Below are positions 9,692 through 21,036 of a stretch of 64,000 nt of DNA, piece after piece (the first letter of the stretch is position 1; the number at the start of each line of letters is the position of its first letter). The DNA comes from Nonlabens ulvanivorans. GTDB taxonomy: Bacteria > Bacteroidota > Bacteroidia > Flavobacteriales > Flavobacteriaceae. A program made the translations under genes and the position numbers. Where the stretch lies: contig NZ_BBMK01000003.1 in assembly GCF_000755285.1 (NCBI RefSeq), positions 1-64,000 on the forward strand, given 5' to 3'. Under the pieces are notes generated by a model. That model was not told the DNA's origin. It was given only the letters and a program-made list of their open reading frames with translations, and did no database searches.

Positions 9692-10133
9692 CTACTTGTG
9701 TATTTACCCATTCTAGAAATAATTCATCCTCTTTAGAGAATGCTTTTGCTGTATTACTATCGATATCAATCTGACCTATATTTTTCCCGTCTTTAAATAA
9801 AGGGATGACAACTTCACTTTTCACATGAATACTACAAGCGATATAATTATCCTGTGCATGCACATCGTCAACAACAAAGTTTTTATTAGAAACAGCAACC
9901 TGACCGCATATTCCTTTCCCAAAAGGAATGACGGTATGGTCTGTAGGTTCTCCGGCTTGAGACCACAATTGTAAAGTCGGTTCACTTTCATGAGCCATAT
10001 AAAAACCTACCCAGTCATAATAATCTATATTAGATTGCAGGAAATCACAAACACCTTGCATTTTAAGTTGTGTTGTTAAGTCTGGATGATTAACTATTTC
10101 AGTAACTTTTGGTTTTAATGTATCTAGGGTCAT
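9678..10133 (-). CDS. GAF domain protein, free methionine-(R)-sulfoxide reductase-like
   Basis: A 151-residue single GAF domain. It aligns by eye with free Met-R-SO reductases (fRMsr/MsrC): the IPFGKGICGQVA and YIACSIHVKSEVVIPLF blocks contain two Cys corresponding to the family's resolving and catalytic cysteines, and DVHAQDNYIACS is close to the MsrC motif. The third, accessory Cys seen in the E. coli protein appears replaced (DHTVIPF). It would act in the cytoplasm in oxidative repair. Start chosen at MTLDTLKPKV. It is divergent from xrtF and convergent with galE. A pure sensory GAF role is the alternative. Confidence 0.75.
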   Translation of the reverse strand: MTLDTLKPKVTEIVNHPDLTTQLKMQGVCDFLQSNIDYYDWVGFYMAHESEPTLQLWSQAGEPTDHTVIPFGKGICGQVAVSNKNFVVDDVHAQDNYIACSIHVKSEVVIPLFKDGKNIGQIDIDSNTAKAFSKEDELFLEWVNTQVAKIL

Positions 10134-10161
10134 GATATGTTTTAAAAGAACAAAATTAGGT

Positions 10162-10189
10162 TTTGCTTTTGATTAAATATTTAACTTTG
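10162..10189 (+). promoter_or_regulatory. Possible xrtF promoter
   Basis: TAACTTTG (10182-10189) fits TAnnTTTG, with TTTG at 10162-10165 upstream (16-nt spacer, slightly short). It lies about 15 nt before the xrtF ATG. Confidence 0.4.
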
Positions 10190-10204
10190 TCATAAATTAA
10201 TAGT

Positions 10205-10741
10205 TTGATGAACTCTTTACGTCCTTACACGCCCGTTTTTAAATTTGTGGCTACTTTTGGGACAATTTATATTGTTTTATCATTAATCTACTATTTCTAT
10301 TTACAGCAGGATTATAGTACATCTAACTATCCAGATCCAGTCACGTCTCAGGTTTCTTATCAAACCCAACAATTGTTAATGGTTCTAGGTTATGATGCAC
10401 AGATATCTAATGTGCCCAATCACCCTTCGGTTTATATGTTCTTAAATAAGGATATAGTGTATAGGGTCATAGAAGGTTGTAACGCCATCAGTGTTATGAT
10501 CTTATTTGTAGCTTTTGTTCTTGCTTTCGCGAAAGCGTGGAAAAAAACAACCTTGTTTATATTTTTAGGTATTGTGTTTATATATATCGTTAACCTTTTA
10601 AGGTTGGTTGCTCTAGCGGTAATAAAATATAAATATCCACAATATGATCATATTTCTCATGATGTTTTATTTCCTGCAGTAATATATGGTTCTGTTATAC
10701 TGTTATGGTTACTATGGATTAAAAAGCCAAAACAGATATGA
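10205..10741 (+). CDS. xrtF: Exosortase family protein XrtF
   Basis: A 178-residue multi-pass membrane protein with the exosortase catalytic layout: Cys92 in VIEGCNAISVM, Arg133 in VNLLRLVAL and His152 in ISHDVLFPA, each near a membrane helix. XrtF is the small exosortase typical of Flavobacteriia and is expected to process or anchor proteins with a cognate C-terminal sorting signal at the envelope. The gene shares a four-base ATGA overlap with the next gene, its usual partner. No obvious cognate substrate is encoded nearby. An iterated palindrome at 10523 is read in frame as AFAKA in a membrane-helix border. Confidence 0.92.
   Translation: MMNSLRPYTPVFKFVATFGTIYIVLSLIYYFYLQQDYSTSNYPDPVTSQVSYQTQQLLMVLGYDAQISNVPNHPSVYMFLNKDIVYRVIEGCNAISVMILFVAFVLAFAKAWKKTTLFIFLGIVFIYIVNLLRLVALAVIKYKYPQYDHISHDVLFPAVIYGSVILLWLLWIKKPKQI
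10523..10536. repeat. Iterated palindrome GCTTTCGCGAAAGC (inside xrtF)
   Basis: Exact copy, translated as Ala-Phe-Ala-Lys-Ala at the cytoplasmic edge of a membrane helix. Confidence 0.8.
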
Positions 10742-11184
10742 TCTTCTCTAGATTTTTTTCATCGGTTGTAATCATTCTCTTGATTATTTCACTTGTGTTG
10801 ATACGATTGTATGAGGTACCATTATTTAATGATCCTTTATATGATTATTTTCATTCAGATTTTCAATTATTTGCCATTCCTAAATTAAGTTTTTGGAATG
10901 TAATCGTAGGTACTAGTTTAAGGTATTTACTTAACATGGTGCTTTCTCTATGGATAATATGGTTTTTATATAAAAGAGAAAGTTATATACATGCAGCCTT
11001 ATGGGTATATCTTTTTGCCTACATTATATTAATGGGTGCTTTTACTTTACTTCTTAATGCAGATACTAACTTTGTAAAGATGGCATTGTTTTATACCCGT
11101 CGCTTTCTAATACAGCCCATTTTACTATTTATCATGGTAGCTGGTTTTTATTTCTTAAAAACCAAAGGCGATAAACTAGTCTAG
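10738..11184 (+). CDS. Exosortase F system-associated membrane protein
   Basis: A 148-residue protein with four predicted membrane helices (about residues 5-22, 55-75, 88-108, 124-142). The arrangement directly behind xrtF with ATGA overlap, the length and the motifs FWNVIVGTSLRYLLNMVLSLWI and LFYTRRFLIQPILLFIM match the family named exosortase F system-associated protein. Its biochemical role is unknown; the constant pairing implies it works with XrtF in the membrane. Confidence 0.88.
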   Translation: MIFSRFFSSVVIILLIISLVLIRLYEVPLFNDPLYDYFHSDFQLFAIPKLSFWNVIVGTSLRYLLNMVLSLWIIWFLYKRESYIHAALWVYLFAYIILMGAFTLLLNADTNFVKMALFYTRRFLIQPILLFIMVAGFYFLKTKGDKLV

Positions 11185-11239
11185 AAAGTACTTAAGTATT
11201 CTTTTCTATATGTTGAAGCAGGATGATAAAAATATGCGA

Positions 11240-11961
11240 CTAGCAATTCTCTGTTCTCGTTGAGACACATTCTTCCCATTCCCTTTTGATAAGCATTATT
11301 CTTATTTTTTTATCAACGTCCTTGTTAAAGGGCGATACAACGCCTACATAGCTAATTGAATTATCTTCTGTAAATTTTATATTGTAAAGTCCGAAATAGG
11401 CATTTGATTCTGCCAAATCTAGTTTACCTACTTTATCAATGACATCTGTGTTATTTGCAAGTGAGGAACAATTAGTTGAAGATTCTTCAATTTGTTCGTT
11501 AAATAAAGAAAGTGTGTTAAGAGTGCCTATTAGATTTTTATTTTCTAATAAATTTCGGGTCGTCCTTATAAATAAAACTATTCCTGTGACATGGTGTAGT
11601 GATTATGGCACCATTAATTAATTGAGCAAAAACGATTAGTTCATCACCAGGTTTTAAAAACAGCCGGCATTTAGAATTATCACTACTATTTCCTACTTCT
11701 TGTCGTATAAATAAAGATTTTGAATCACGCCCCCTTAAAGACTATAGCTGTGTCAAATTCAATGAGGTCTTGGTTCTCTACTCTATAATCAGAATCAACG
11801 CTAGTTACTGTAACCTGGGCTATAAAATCAGCCTCTTTATAATCATTTAAAAAGTGATTTTGATAGCAAACACATGATTGTGCTTGAGATAGAATGCCAG
11901 TTAAAATTAAAAGCAAAAGTGTGAGTAGTCTATTGTATTTTCTCTGTGACAGGATTTCCAT
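11240..11961 (-). CDS. Secreted TIMP/NTR-like protein (frameshifted)
   Basis: Reconstructed by eye. The N-terminus MEILSQRKYNRLLTLLLLIL is a signal peptide and the mature part begins near QSCVCYQNHFLNDYKEADFI, a CxC start like tissue-inhibitor-of-metalloproteinase/netrin (OB-fold) domains. The open frame stops at 11725, but removing one C from the C5 run at 11730-11734 continues it as FKGRDSKSLFIRQEVGNSSD through CRLFLKPGDELIVFAQLING and TTPCHRNS. A second shift near 11570 leads to NLIGTLNTLSLFNEQIEESS and a stop at 11240. Further Cys occur in the tail (EESSTNCSS, EWEECV, TENC). The start overlaps the end of the upstream sulfatase-like gene. Family assignment is tentative. Confidence 0.6.
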
Positions 11962-13396
11962 TTTCATCATAATATCTATAAATACACGTTGTGTGCCACT
12001 TTTTATTAATTGATAACTGCTATTGTCTAATTTGTTTATTCCAGCTGTATCATTTGCCAGATAACTAAATAAAGTAGGGAATAGACCGATACTGCTCTTT
12101 ACGTTTTCTTGATATGGGGGGGCAAATTCATTAGGAGCTTTTATTGCGAGTAAAGCACCAAATATTGCTTGATGTAATGATGCGTCTTCTGTCAAATTTG
12201 AATAGCTTTCACCGGTGTAATCATAACCAACAAAGCCACCATGGTCTGCTGCCATTATAATAATACCTTCAGGATCTGTGGTAGAAATATATTCAACAAT
12301 ACTTTGAAGGGTCGTATTAATTCTTTCTAGATTATCGATGTATAGATCACGCTCTTTCTTTGCAGATGTGTCTTTAGTTTTAAGTCCAGTAATATGTCCT
12401 GGTTCTAGAATTTCAATAAAATAAAATTGAGGATTATTATCTGCAGTATTAATCGCATGTTTTAAATCATTAAAGTAATCTTTGTCTAGTTTGTAATCAG
12501 GTAAAATTGATAATTCGCTTTCTTCAATGTTTATGCGATCATAATAAATCTCCGGATGATTAAGCAATAAATATCTATGTTGTAGGATTGCTGTTGTTTG
12601 ATATCCATTGTTTTTAAAAGTTTCTAAAACAGGATTTTCCCCCCATGATAATTTGCCTTGCATTAAAAAGCTCGTTTTTGAACTTTTCTTTACCATATAA
12701 ATGGTGTTGTCCTGTAAAAAGAGTCGCGTTTGAAGTAAGTGTTGATGGGTAATTACTATGATATTGATGACTGAAATTGAACCCTTTTAAGGTCATGTTA
12801 CTATAAAAAATTCCATTATCAAAGTTGTAATTGTCATTCTCTAAAGAAAGTTTATTAGCATATCCGTCAGGTTGAATGTAATAGATATTAGGTTTTATCT
12901 GAAATTCAATTGTTACTAGCGGACTTTCTTTAACCCAATTGTCATAAGTGAAAAGTGACGTGAATAGATAAAATATGAGTTGTAAGACCCCTAAAAAACA
13001 CATCATCGATAAAATTAAAACTCCTTTCTTATAATGTTTTCCTAGAAACCAACTCGCCAAAATGGTAACAGTAGCTACCAGTAATAAAGCTTTCCATCTC
13101 CATCCTAAATAAACCACTAGGGACAATGAGATAGCAGTAATAATGATAAGACTGCTTGAATAAAATGTATTTTTGATTCTTTCGCTTTTACCCTTTAGTA
13201 AAAAGCCTATCAGTATAATTAGTGTGCTGGGTGCAATGACCATAGTCAAAACTAAGTACGACAACTGAGTCCAAGAATTGACTAATGTGTAATTGTTGGA
13301 ATATAAATAGGTTATAGCATACAGCCCAGGTAGTATACCTACCGTCCACCAATAGTGTTTGTTACTTTTAAGATAGGATAGAATCTTATCTTTCAT
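11930..13396 (-). CDS. Membrane sulfatase/phosphoethanolamine-transferase-like enzyme (frameshifted)
   Basis: About 488 residues when repaired. The first 160 residues hold four to five membrane helices (WWTVGILPGLYAITYLYS, LSYLVLTMVIAPSTLIILI and others). The rest is a periplasmic alkaline-phosphatase-fold domain: PNIYYIQPDGYAN (first metal-binding Asp), SNYPSTLTSNATLF (probable Thr nucleophile) and IIIMAADHGGFVGYD (metal-binding Asp-His). The frame breaks near 12640, at a C6 run, and again near 11980. With one T restored there, the natural end is YRYYDENGNPVTEKIQ followed by TAG at 11930-11932. It overlaps the upstream methyltransferase gene by 11 nt and would act on an envelope lipid or glycan; substrate unknown. 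Confidence 0.75.
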
Positions 13397-14763
13397 TTCT
13401 TTTCATTAAAAAGAGTGTGCGATGTGTCCCTTTGATAGCCTCTTTTTTAATTATAGAAAAATGCTCTTTATAAGCCTCTTCAAAACTTTCCAGATTATAA
13501 TAGTCAAATAGGTCTACGGCATCTCTTTTACTCTTTAATATAAACTGCACCCAGCTATCTTTTCTATCGGGAAATTCAATAATTAGGTATGGGCTCAATG
13601 ATTTAAAAAATAGTGCGCTCATCTCAAAAGGTACATTACCAGATAATGTTATATGATGAATTAAGGCTAACGCCATACTTAAGTCTGAATCATAATTTTG
13701 TATACGAGATATAAATGAGTCTCGTTCTTTATTATGAAATCCTATACTTGCTGCAGGTTGCATTAAATCAGTAACTATAGGAATGATGTTAGCCTCTTTA
13801 CTTTTAATATTATTTATGTAACAGTCATTAATAGCGCTTTGGTCAATGTCACTAACAATTATCTGATTTACTTTAGGTAGTACCACTTTGCCAAAGGTGC
13901 CGTCATTACCTCCTAGATCCACAACTTTTTTTGCATTTATGCCAGCAGTCCAGTTTTCTATAAATTCCTTCTTGAGATTAAAAGCCTTTTCATCATAATT
14001 AGTTTGCTCATAATAAGCACCCCCATTCCGTATTTTCTTTCAGGCTCATTTTAGAAATATGCATCTCTAATGTCTTTAGCATTTTAATTTGAGCAACTTT
14101 GTCTAGTCCTTCGTTTTTAATATCGTTAGACGCTTCACCGATAGTTTCATTTTTCTGTTTGCTTAGAAAATGAATATGAGAATATATCGTCGGGCTCAAT
14201 TTAGATTTCCATGATAATAATTTAGAAGCCTCATCTAAAGGAAAACCATTAATACGATGTTGTAAAGTCTTAAGGTAATAGCTGCCATGTCGTTGGGCTA
14301 GCAACAATGGAGCAAAGAAATGCTCATTAAATTGTTTTAATCCTTTCCAAGGCTCGTTAACACGATATCTCTCTATACTTAAGGTGTCAATGAATAAAGC
14401 TTTCCCTTTATGGAAGGTGATATTAAATGCACTAGCGTCTTTAAGTGAAAATCCATTTTCAAGTAAGAATAATTGGATGCGCAGTGTAAGTTGTGCAGCA
14501 TGTTTATAAGCAGTAAATGACCATTCATAAGGATATGTAATGAAGTCTAACTGATCTGGTCTTAGAATTATATTATCCTCAGAAACGCTCAGCTCCTCAT
14601 GCTGGATCAACCAGTTTTTATCCCACAATTGTTGGTATATACCATTACTTTTAATAGCATTATACTCACTAAAGTAAGATGAATTAATATGTCTTAAAAA
14701 CTCGCCATCTTGCTTATAGATAAAGCCAGACGGATCACGATATGATGCTGGATGCCTAAGCAT
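13386..14763 (-). CDS. Kinase-like domain fused to SAM-dependent methyltransferase (frameshifted)
   Basis: About 459 residues when repaired. The N-terminal half begins LRHPASYRDPSGFIYK and contains FSLKDASAFNITFHKGKALF followed by IDTLSIERY. The D-x4-N...D pattern resembles the catalytic loop and metal site of protein-kinase/aminoglycoside-kinase folds. The frame breaks at the C5 run 14020-14024; with one C removed it continues EWGAYYEQTNYDEKAFNLKK into the methyltransferase half, whose motif I is KVVDLGGNDGTFGKVV and which ends LFLMKRNER. Similar proteins are annotated as NoeA-like methyltransferases. It lies between the small membrane protein and the sulfatase-like enzyme in one leftward operon. 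Substrate unknown. Confidence 0.75.
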
Positions 14764-14765
14764 TG

Positions 14766-14957
14766 TTAATCCTTTAAATCTTTTTCATCATACATATCGT
14801 CAAAACTTGAATCATCAGTTTTATTAGTGATTCCTAGCCAGCCCTTAATCTTTATAATTAAAGTTTTATAGAAAAGAACAAAGCCTGCAAACGCGGCAAT
14901 TGCTGCTTGAGCGATCATCATTCCTAATCCTGCATCGATGTAGAGTAAAGTATTCAT
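14766..14957 (-). CDS. Small hypothetical membrane protein
   Basis: Sixty-three residues. The N-terminus carries a hydrophobic segment (MMIAQAAIAAFAGFVLFYKT, about residues 13-33), then a basic stretch (KIKGW) and a strongly acidic tail (DDSSFDDMYDEKDLKD). It ends 2 nt before the start of the kinase-like/methyltransferase gene, so it heads that operon. I do not recognise a named family. Tight spacing and a coherent membrane topology support it as real. Confidence 0.6.
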   Translation of the reverse strand: MNTLLYIDAGLGMMIAQAAIAAFAGFVLFYKTLIIKIKGWLGITNKTDDSSFDDMYDEKDLKD

Positions 14958-14992
14958 GTGTGCAATATAAACTTTTATAAATCATCAATAAA

Positions 14993-15020
14993 AAACTGCC
15001 TTCAATTGAGAAGGCAGTTT
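14993..15020 (-). terminator. Intrinsic terminator of the metalloprotease gene
   Basis: Stem ACTGCCTTC / GAAGGCAGT around an AATTGA loop, with A and T runs on both sides, so it can also serve as a bidirectional terminator. Confidence 0.75.
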
Positions 15021-15037
15021 TATGTCAATTAAGAAGA

Positions 15038-15067
15038 TTTAATTCGCTTCCGCGGAAGCGAATTAAA
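15038..15067. repeat. Perfect 30-bp palindrome, variant iterated core
   Basis: Two 15-base arms are perfectly complementary around GCTTCCGCGGAAGC (15046-15059). Relative to the common core, T-to-C and A-to-G changes are paired, so the palindrome is kept. It ends 4 nt before the metalloprotease stop codon region. Confidence 0.8.
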
Positions 15068-15070
15068 ATA

Positions 15071-17539
15071 TTACTTAGGGTCTAAAATTAAATCGATACG
15101 TTCAACCAGATCATCTAAATGTATTTTAGAAAGCTGATCGCTAGTACGACTAATTGCTCTTTTTGCATCTGATCTTAACTGTTTTAATTCAGCACGAACA
15201 ATTGGACGTATATCGCTTTGCTCAACATCTACAGCGCTACCACCAAAACGTCCTCTTGGCTGGTCGTTATTCATGATAAACTCTAATCGCTCAACATATG
15301 CACGTTGTAAGTTACGACGGTATCTATCGATTTTTTGACCTTTAGGAAGTTCATTAAAGATTCCTTTTCTTAAGTCTTGCATCATCTCAAGAAGACCATA
15401 AGCGCTAGATCCATTCACCTCTTCATTTTCCATAAGACGAGCCATACGCCCGAAGTCTAGCAAGCTATTTAAAGTACGAACTTGAGTGCTGCGTATACGA
15501 TCAATGGCACCATCAGACTCAAACTTGTTAAAGATATCTTGATCTATTAACCATGTTGGTGTACTAAATAGTTCTTTCTGTAAGAACTGCATAGCTCTTG
15601 TCTGCTTGTCTCTAGAGGCATGCTCATAAACGGCACCGTCTTGACCATATGCTTTATAGGTCTCCTTAACTCCACCTATATTTCCTGTGACGTGTCCCAT
15701 ATATCTATTGTATTGACCTAATACTTGACCATACATAGTCTCTAGATTATCAAAGTTTTCACCTTCTTTACCTGTCCATTTTCCTAAATTAGGAATGATT
15801 CTTTGAAGGTTTTTAATTCCATAAGTGCTCGCTCTCATTGAGTCATCACCTAAATCCTCTGTCTGACTAGTGTGATCAACAACACCAAATTGTTGACGGC
15901 CAAAACGATAAACTGGATCTCCAGCTTTTTCAAGAATCCACTGGTCTAGGATAGTTTTTTCTTCTAGAGCCGTTTTATTCATGATAGGTTTGTATCCCCC
16001 CATGCGATAGAATATTTATCATATGGACCTATATTAGGCATTAAAGCAACGTCTCCATCTCCAGGTTGTGCGATGTAATTAAAACGAGCATAATCCATAA
16101 TAGATGGAGCTGTACCATATTTTTTAGTGAACTCTGGATTACGTAAGTCTTCTACATTATAGGCAATTGAACTACCCATATTGTGAGGTAATCCTAGTGT
16201 GTGACCTACCTCGTGAGAACTTACAAATCTTATTAAACGTCCCATAACAGCTTCATCAAATTCTGTCGATTGAGCATCTGGTTTATAGCTGCAGTTTGAA
16301 CAAAGAACCAGTTTCTTAGTAAAGTCATAACGTTATGATACCAATTGATATCTGACTCAAGGATTTCACCACTGCGTGGATCTGATACGTGAGGACCATT
16401 TGCGTTAGGAATTGGAGAAGCTAGGTATCTTACTACAGAATAACGTACATCTTCTGGACTCCAATCTGGATCTTCTTCTTTTGTAGGTGCATCTGCAGCG
16501 ATAATTGCATTTTTAAAACCGGCAGCTTCAAATGCGACTTGCCAGTCTTCAATACCTTGCTTAATGTATTTTCTCCACTGAACTGGTGTTGCTGGATCTA
16601 TGTAATAAACGATCTGTTTTTTAGGTTCAACGAGCTCACCTGCCTCAAACTTAACAATATCTTCATCTTTAACCTCTAGTCTCCATCGGTCTAGGTAACG
16701 TACTGTTTTGGTCTCTTGAGCATCAAGGCCATAGTCTTGTTGACCTCTTGCAAACCATCCCACACGTTGATCAAAGTAACGTCTTTTCATAGGTTCCTTA
16801 GGGAGTAATATCATAGAATTACTCATTTCTAAAGATATAGAACCAGTACTGATATTAGAAGGCGCTGCACTCGCTAGGTAGGTTTTTACATGCCTAGACT
16901 CTATGTTTAAAGGATATGATCGTAACGTATCGATATAAGATCTTTTCTCATCTAGACGAGTTGCTTTATATCTTGTTCGTGATCTTTTAGGGAAACCTAT
17001 TGATGGTACATCTTTAGTAAAGAAGTCTGTTACATCTATTACAACATTATTATTAATGCTGTCTTTTTTTATCGCTTCAATAGGAAAAGAGTAGAGGATA
17101 GCTCAAAATTTGAGTTCTCTACAGCCATACTAACAGGTAAGGAGTCTGCAGCTACCACTTGATGAGATACAACTCTTAAAAGAACATTATCGTTCTTACG
17201 CTGCCATCTTAGCGTTTCTGTGTTTTGCTTTCCACCACCGAAACCTAGCCCAGCTGCTGTTTTTGCAATACGAGTTACCATAAGCATCTCTCTATTAAAA
17301 AGACTATCAGGTATTTCATAGAAGTACTTATCTTCTACTTGATGAACGGTGAATAACCCTTCATCACTTTTGGCATCCTTAGTAATGACCTTGGCATAAG
17401 GTTGGATACCACCTTTTTTAGGTTTTTTCTTTTCAGCTCCTGCCGTTGCTGATTTTTTACCAGGTTTTTGCGATCCACAACTAGTCGTTATGGTTGCTGC
17501 AAAAACTAGTAATGTCAATAATTTAATTATACGCATCAT
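15071..17539 (-). CDS. Zinc-dependent metalloprotease (DUF5117/DUF5118 type), three frameshifts
   Basis: About 820 residues when repaired. The N-terminus is a lipoprotein signal (LLVFAATITTSCGSQ), so the enzyme is likely lipid-anchored in the periplasm or on the surface. The catalytic motif RFVSSHEVGHTLGLPHNMGS (HExxHxxGxxH) lies near 16180-16220, with SIMDYARFNYIAQPGD as the Met-turn region. The frame changes near 17085 (a T lost), 16278 (a C lost in AACCCAG; repair gives INPDAQSTEFDEAVMGRL) and at the C6 run 15996-16001 (repair gives YSIAWGYKPIMNKTALEEK). All pieces are collinear with one protein of the metzincin-type family common in Bacteroidota. Substrate unknown. Confidence 0.85.
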
Positions 17540-17625
17540 TATAGATTTTTGGTGACTACAAGATATTGTCTATTCCTAGAATAAAATCTTAATGTAGCGT
17601 TAACAACTATCTAAAATAGAAAATA

Positions 17626-17655
17626 AAAAAGCCATCTCGTTTGAGATGGCTTTTT
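17626..17655 (-). terminator. groEL terminator
   Basis: Stem AAAAAGCCATCTC / GAGATGGCTTTTT with a GTTT loop, just after the repaired groEL stop. Confidence 0.85.
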
Positions 17656-17675
17656 AAATCTTTATGAAATGATTT

Positions 17676-19354
<1,679 letters not shown>

Positions 19355-19399
19355 TTAATTAGTATTCTAATTTGAAAAATGTAATGAGTTTTGAATCAT

Positions 19400-19413
19400 G
19401 CTTTCGCGAAAGC
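19400..19413. repeat. Iterated palindrome between groES and groEL
   Basis: Exact GCTTTCGCGAAAGC. TGAAT and ATTCA further out extend the inverted repeat imperfectly. A hairpin here could modulate the groES:groEL transcript ratio. Confidence 0.75.
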
Positions 19414-19425
19414 GTATTCAATTAA

Positions 19426-19701
19426 TTAAACGATTGCTAAAATATCGTCTTCACGCATCATCAAATACTCAGCGCCATCTAGTTTAAGCTCTGTACCACT
19501 GTATTTTCCATAAAGAACAGTGTCTCCCACTTTAACAGTCATGTCATAATCCTTTTTTCCTTTTCCTACTGCTACAACTTTTCCTTGTTGAGGTTTTTCT
19601 TTTGCAGTGTCAGGAATGTAAAGACCAGATGCTGTTTTTTGTTCAGCTGCCATAGGCTCAATGAGCACTCTGTCTGATAAAGGTTGAATTGTTAATGCCA
19701 T
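19426..19701 (-). CDS. groES: Co-chaperonin GroES
   Basis: Ninety-one residues, normal for the heptameric lid of Gro[22 protein letters not shown], a mobile loop at [20 protein letters not shown], and [20 protein letters not shown] with the C-terminal [11 protein letters not shown] are typical. It is the first gene of the groES-groEL operon. No CIRCE element is visible upstream, which agrees with regulation by other means in Bacteroidota. Confidence 0.96.
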   Translation of the reverse strand: MALTIQPLSDRVLIEPMAAEQKTASGLYIPDTAKEKPQQGKVVAVGKGKKDYDMTVKVGDTVLYGKYSGTELKLDGAEYLMMREDDILAIV

Positions 19702-19781
19702 TATATTAGAATTTTAATTAATTTAATTTGAACTGCAATGTTCCATAAGTATGCCATTTAAAATAGCATGACAAAACATCA

Positions 19782-19818
19782 TAAAAAAAAATATCCAACC
19801 TGTAAGGTTGGATATTTT
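19782..19818 (-). terminator. secG operon terminator
   Basis: Stem ATATCCAACC / GGTTGGATAT with loop TGTAA; an A9 run on the + strand is the T-tail for leftward transcription. Confidence 0.85.
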
Positions 19819-19842
19819 GTCAGTTATGAAATGTCTTTATGA

Positions 19843-20193
19843 CTATTCTCCATCTAATGGAGTAGCAGTGTCATTAGTTGCAGCAGGAGCTGGCGCAGTT
19901 ACCGGAGTCTCAACATTGTTAGTATCTATAATATCTCTGTTTGCAGATGTTTTTTCTGTAATAAGTACAGAACTAGCCGCAAGTATAAGTACTAATAACA
20001 ATGTAGAAAGGACCCAAGTACTTTTGTCTAAAAAGTCTCCTGTCTTTTTTACACCACCTAATTGTTGAGTGCCACCGCCACCAAAACTTGATGAAAGTCC
20101 GCCACCTTTAGGATTTTGAACCATTACTACTACTATGAGTAAAAAGGCTACAACTACGATTAATCCTAAGAAAAGATAAAATAATGTGCTCAT
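19843..20193 (-). CDS. secG: Preprotein translocase subunit SecG
   Basis: A 116-residue two-TM subunit of the SecYEG channel. The first helix (YLFLGLIVVVAFLLIVVVMV) is followed by the family motif QNPKGGGLSSSFGGGGTQQL and then WVLSTLLLVLILAASSVLI. The C-terminal tail is Thr/Pro/Ala-rich, as usual in Bacteroidota. It is the last gene of miaB - sigma-54 activator - lptE - TPR protein - secG, starting 1 nt after the upstream stop. Confidence 0.94.
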   Translation of the reverse strand: MSTLFYLFLGLIVVVAFLLIVVVMVQNPKGGGLSSSFGGGGTQQLGGVKKTGDFLDKSTWVLSTLLLVLILAASSVLITEKTSANRDIIDTNNVETPVTAPAPAATNDTATPLDGE

Positions 20194-21036
20194 TTATATA
20201 TTGCTTTGTAAATTCTTAATTTCACGAATTCGGTCTGCAAAGAAACCACTTTTTTCTGGATGCTGCAAAACTAAAACCTTATAAGCTTGAATAGCTTTAG
20301 GATAGTTGTTTTGCGCAAGATAAACTTGTGCTAGTGTTTCAGTCATTAACTGGTCTGCTGGCGTTTGTAAATCTGCAATATTTGTACTGGAAACTTTATC
20401 TTTTCTAGGTTTTATTTTTGGTTTTTCTGCCAGAAATTGATCAATGATGGCCATTTTTTTGGCTTTTTCTGCATCAATTACCGCTGAAGTTTCCGTTACG
20501 CTATTTGTAATTCCCTTAGTAACCTTTAATTCCCTGTTTATAGGTTTTAAAGTAGTTAGTTTCAGCCACTCAGCAAAACTATATGATTCACTTTGATTAA
20601 ACTTTATAGGTTCATCTACAATGCTTACAGTGGTTGATGGCCTTTCAAATAAATCAGTATCAAGAGTGTTTTTAAAATCTACACTACTATTGAAATCTTC
20701 TTCTTTGAGATGAATCAATTCTGCGTCTACGGGGGGGATGTCTTTTAAGTAATCTTGTTGATTCTTAATATGTTCACTGATTCTATTTTGTACAAAAATA
20801 GGAGAAGTTATAAAATCAAATAAAACACCTCTATCTACAGTATGAGTTGCGGTAATTTGTAATTCTTTATTATATAAAGGACTACTTTCATTACGCAAAC
20901 CTTTAAGGTATACACTACGGGCAGCTTGAAACCAAGAATGCTTTGAAATACTTTTTTCTAATATAGCAATGTCATCAACCTTGATTTTATCTGGAGCGCT
21001 TAGTAGTTCATTAATACGGACATTATTTTCTACCAT
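20194..21036 (-). CDS. TPR-containing protein of the lptE-secG operon
   Basis: A 280-residue soluble-looking protein of unknown function. The C-terminus has one clear tetratricopeptide-like unit (ETLAQVYLAQNNYPKAIQAY, followed by KVLVLQHPEKSGFFADRIRE). The middle is charged and low in motifs. A C7 tract at 20731-20737 yields IPPVDAEL, probably with one extra Pro. The gene overlaps lptE by 7 nt and secG follows directly. Flavobacteria keep this gene between lptE and secG, suggesting an envelope or export role, but I cannot name one. Confidence 0.75.
   Translation of the reverse strand: MVENNVRINELLSAPDKIKVDDIAILEKSISKHSWFQAARSVYLKGLRNESSPLYNKELQITATHTVDRGVLFDFITSPIFVQNRISEHIKNQQDYLKDIPPVDAELIHLKEEDFNSSVDFKNTLDTDLFERPSTTVSIVDEPIKFNQSESYSFAEWLKLTTLKPINRELKVTKGITNSVTETSAVIDAEKAKKMAIIDQFLAEKPKIKPRKDKVSSTNIADLQTPADQLMTETLAQVYLAQNNYPKAIQAYKVLVLQHPEKSGFFADRIREIKNLQSNI

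Noticed and set aside
10588..10600. GTTAACCTTTT inside xrtF as a third ECF promoter element
   Set aside because: It matches only ten bases, lies in the middle of a coding region and no gene start follows at suitable distance.
11439..11621. Short + strand ORF in the apparently empty 11.2-11.7 kb region
   Set aside because: The opposite strand continues the secreted TIMP-like protein once two run-length errors are repaired.
15071..17539. Series of small independent genes in place of one metalloprotease
   Set aside because: The four open frames are collinear with a single protein and each junction is repaired by one or two bases.
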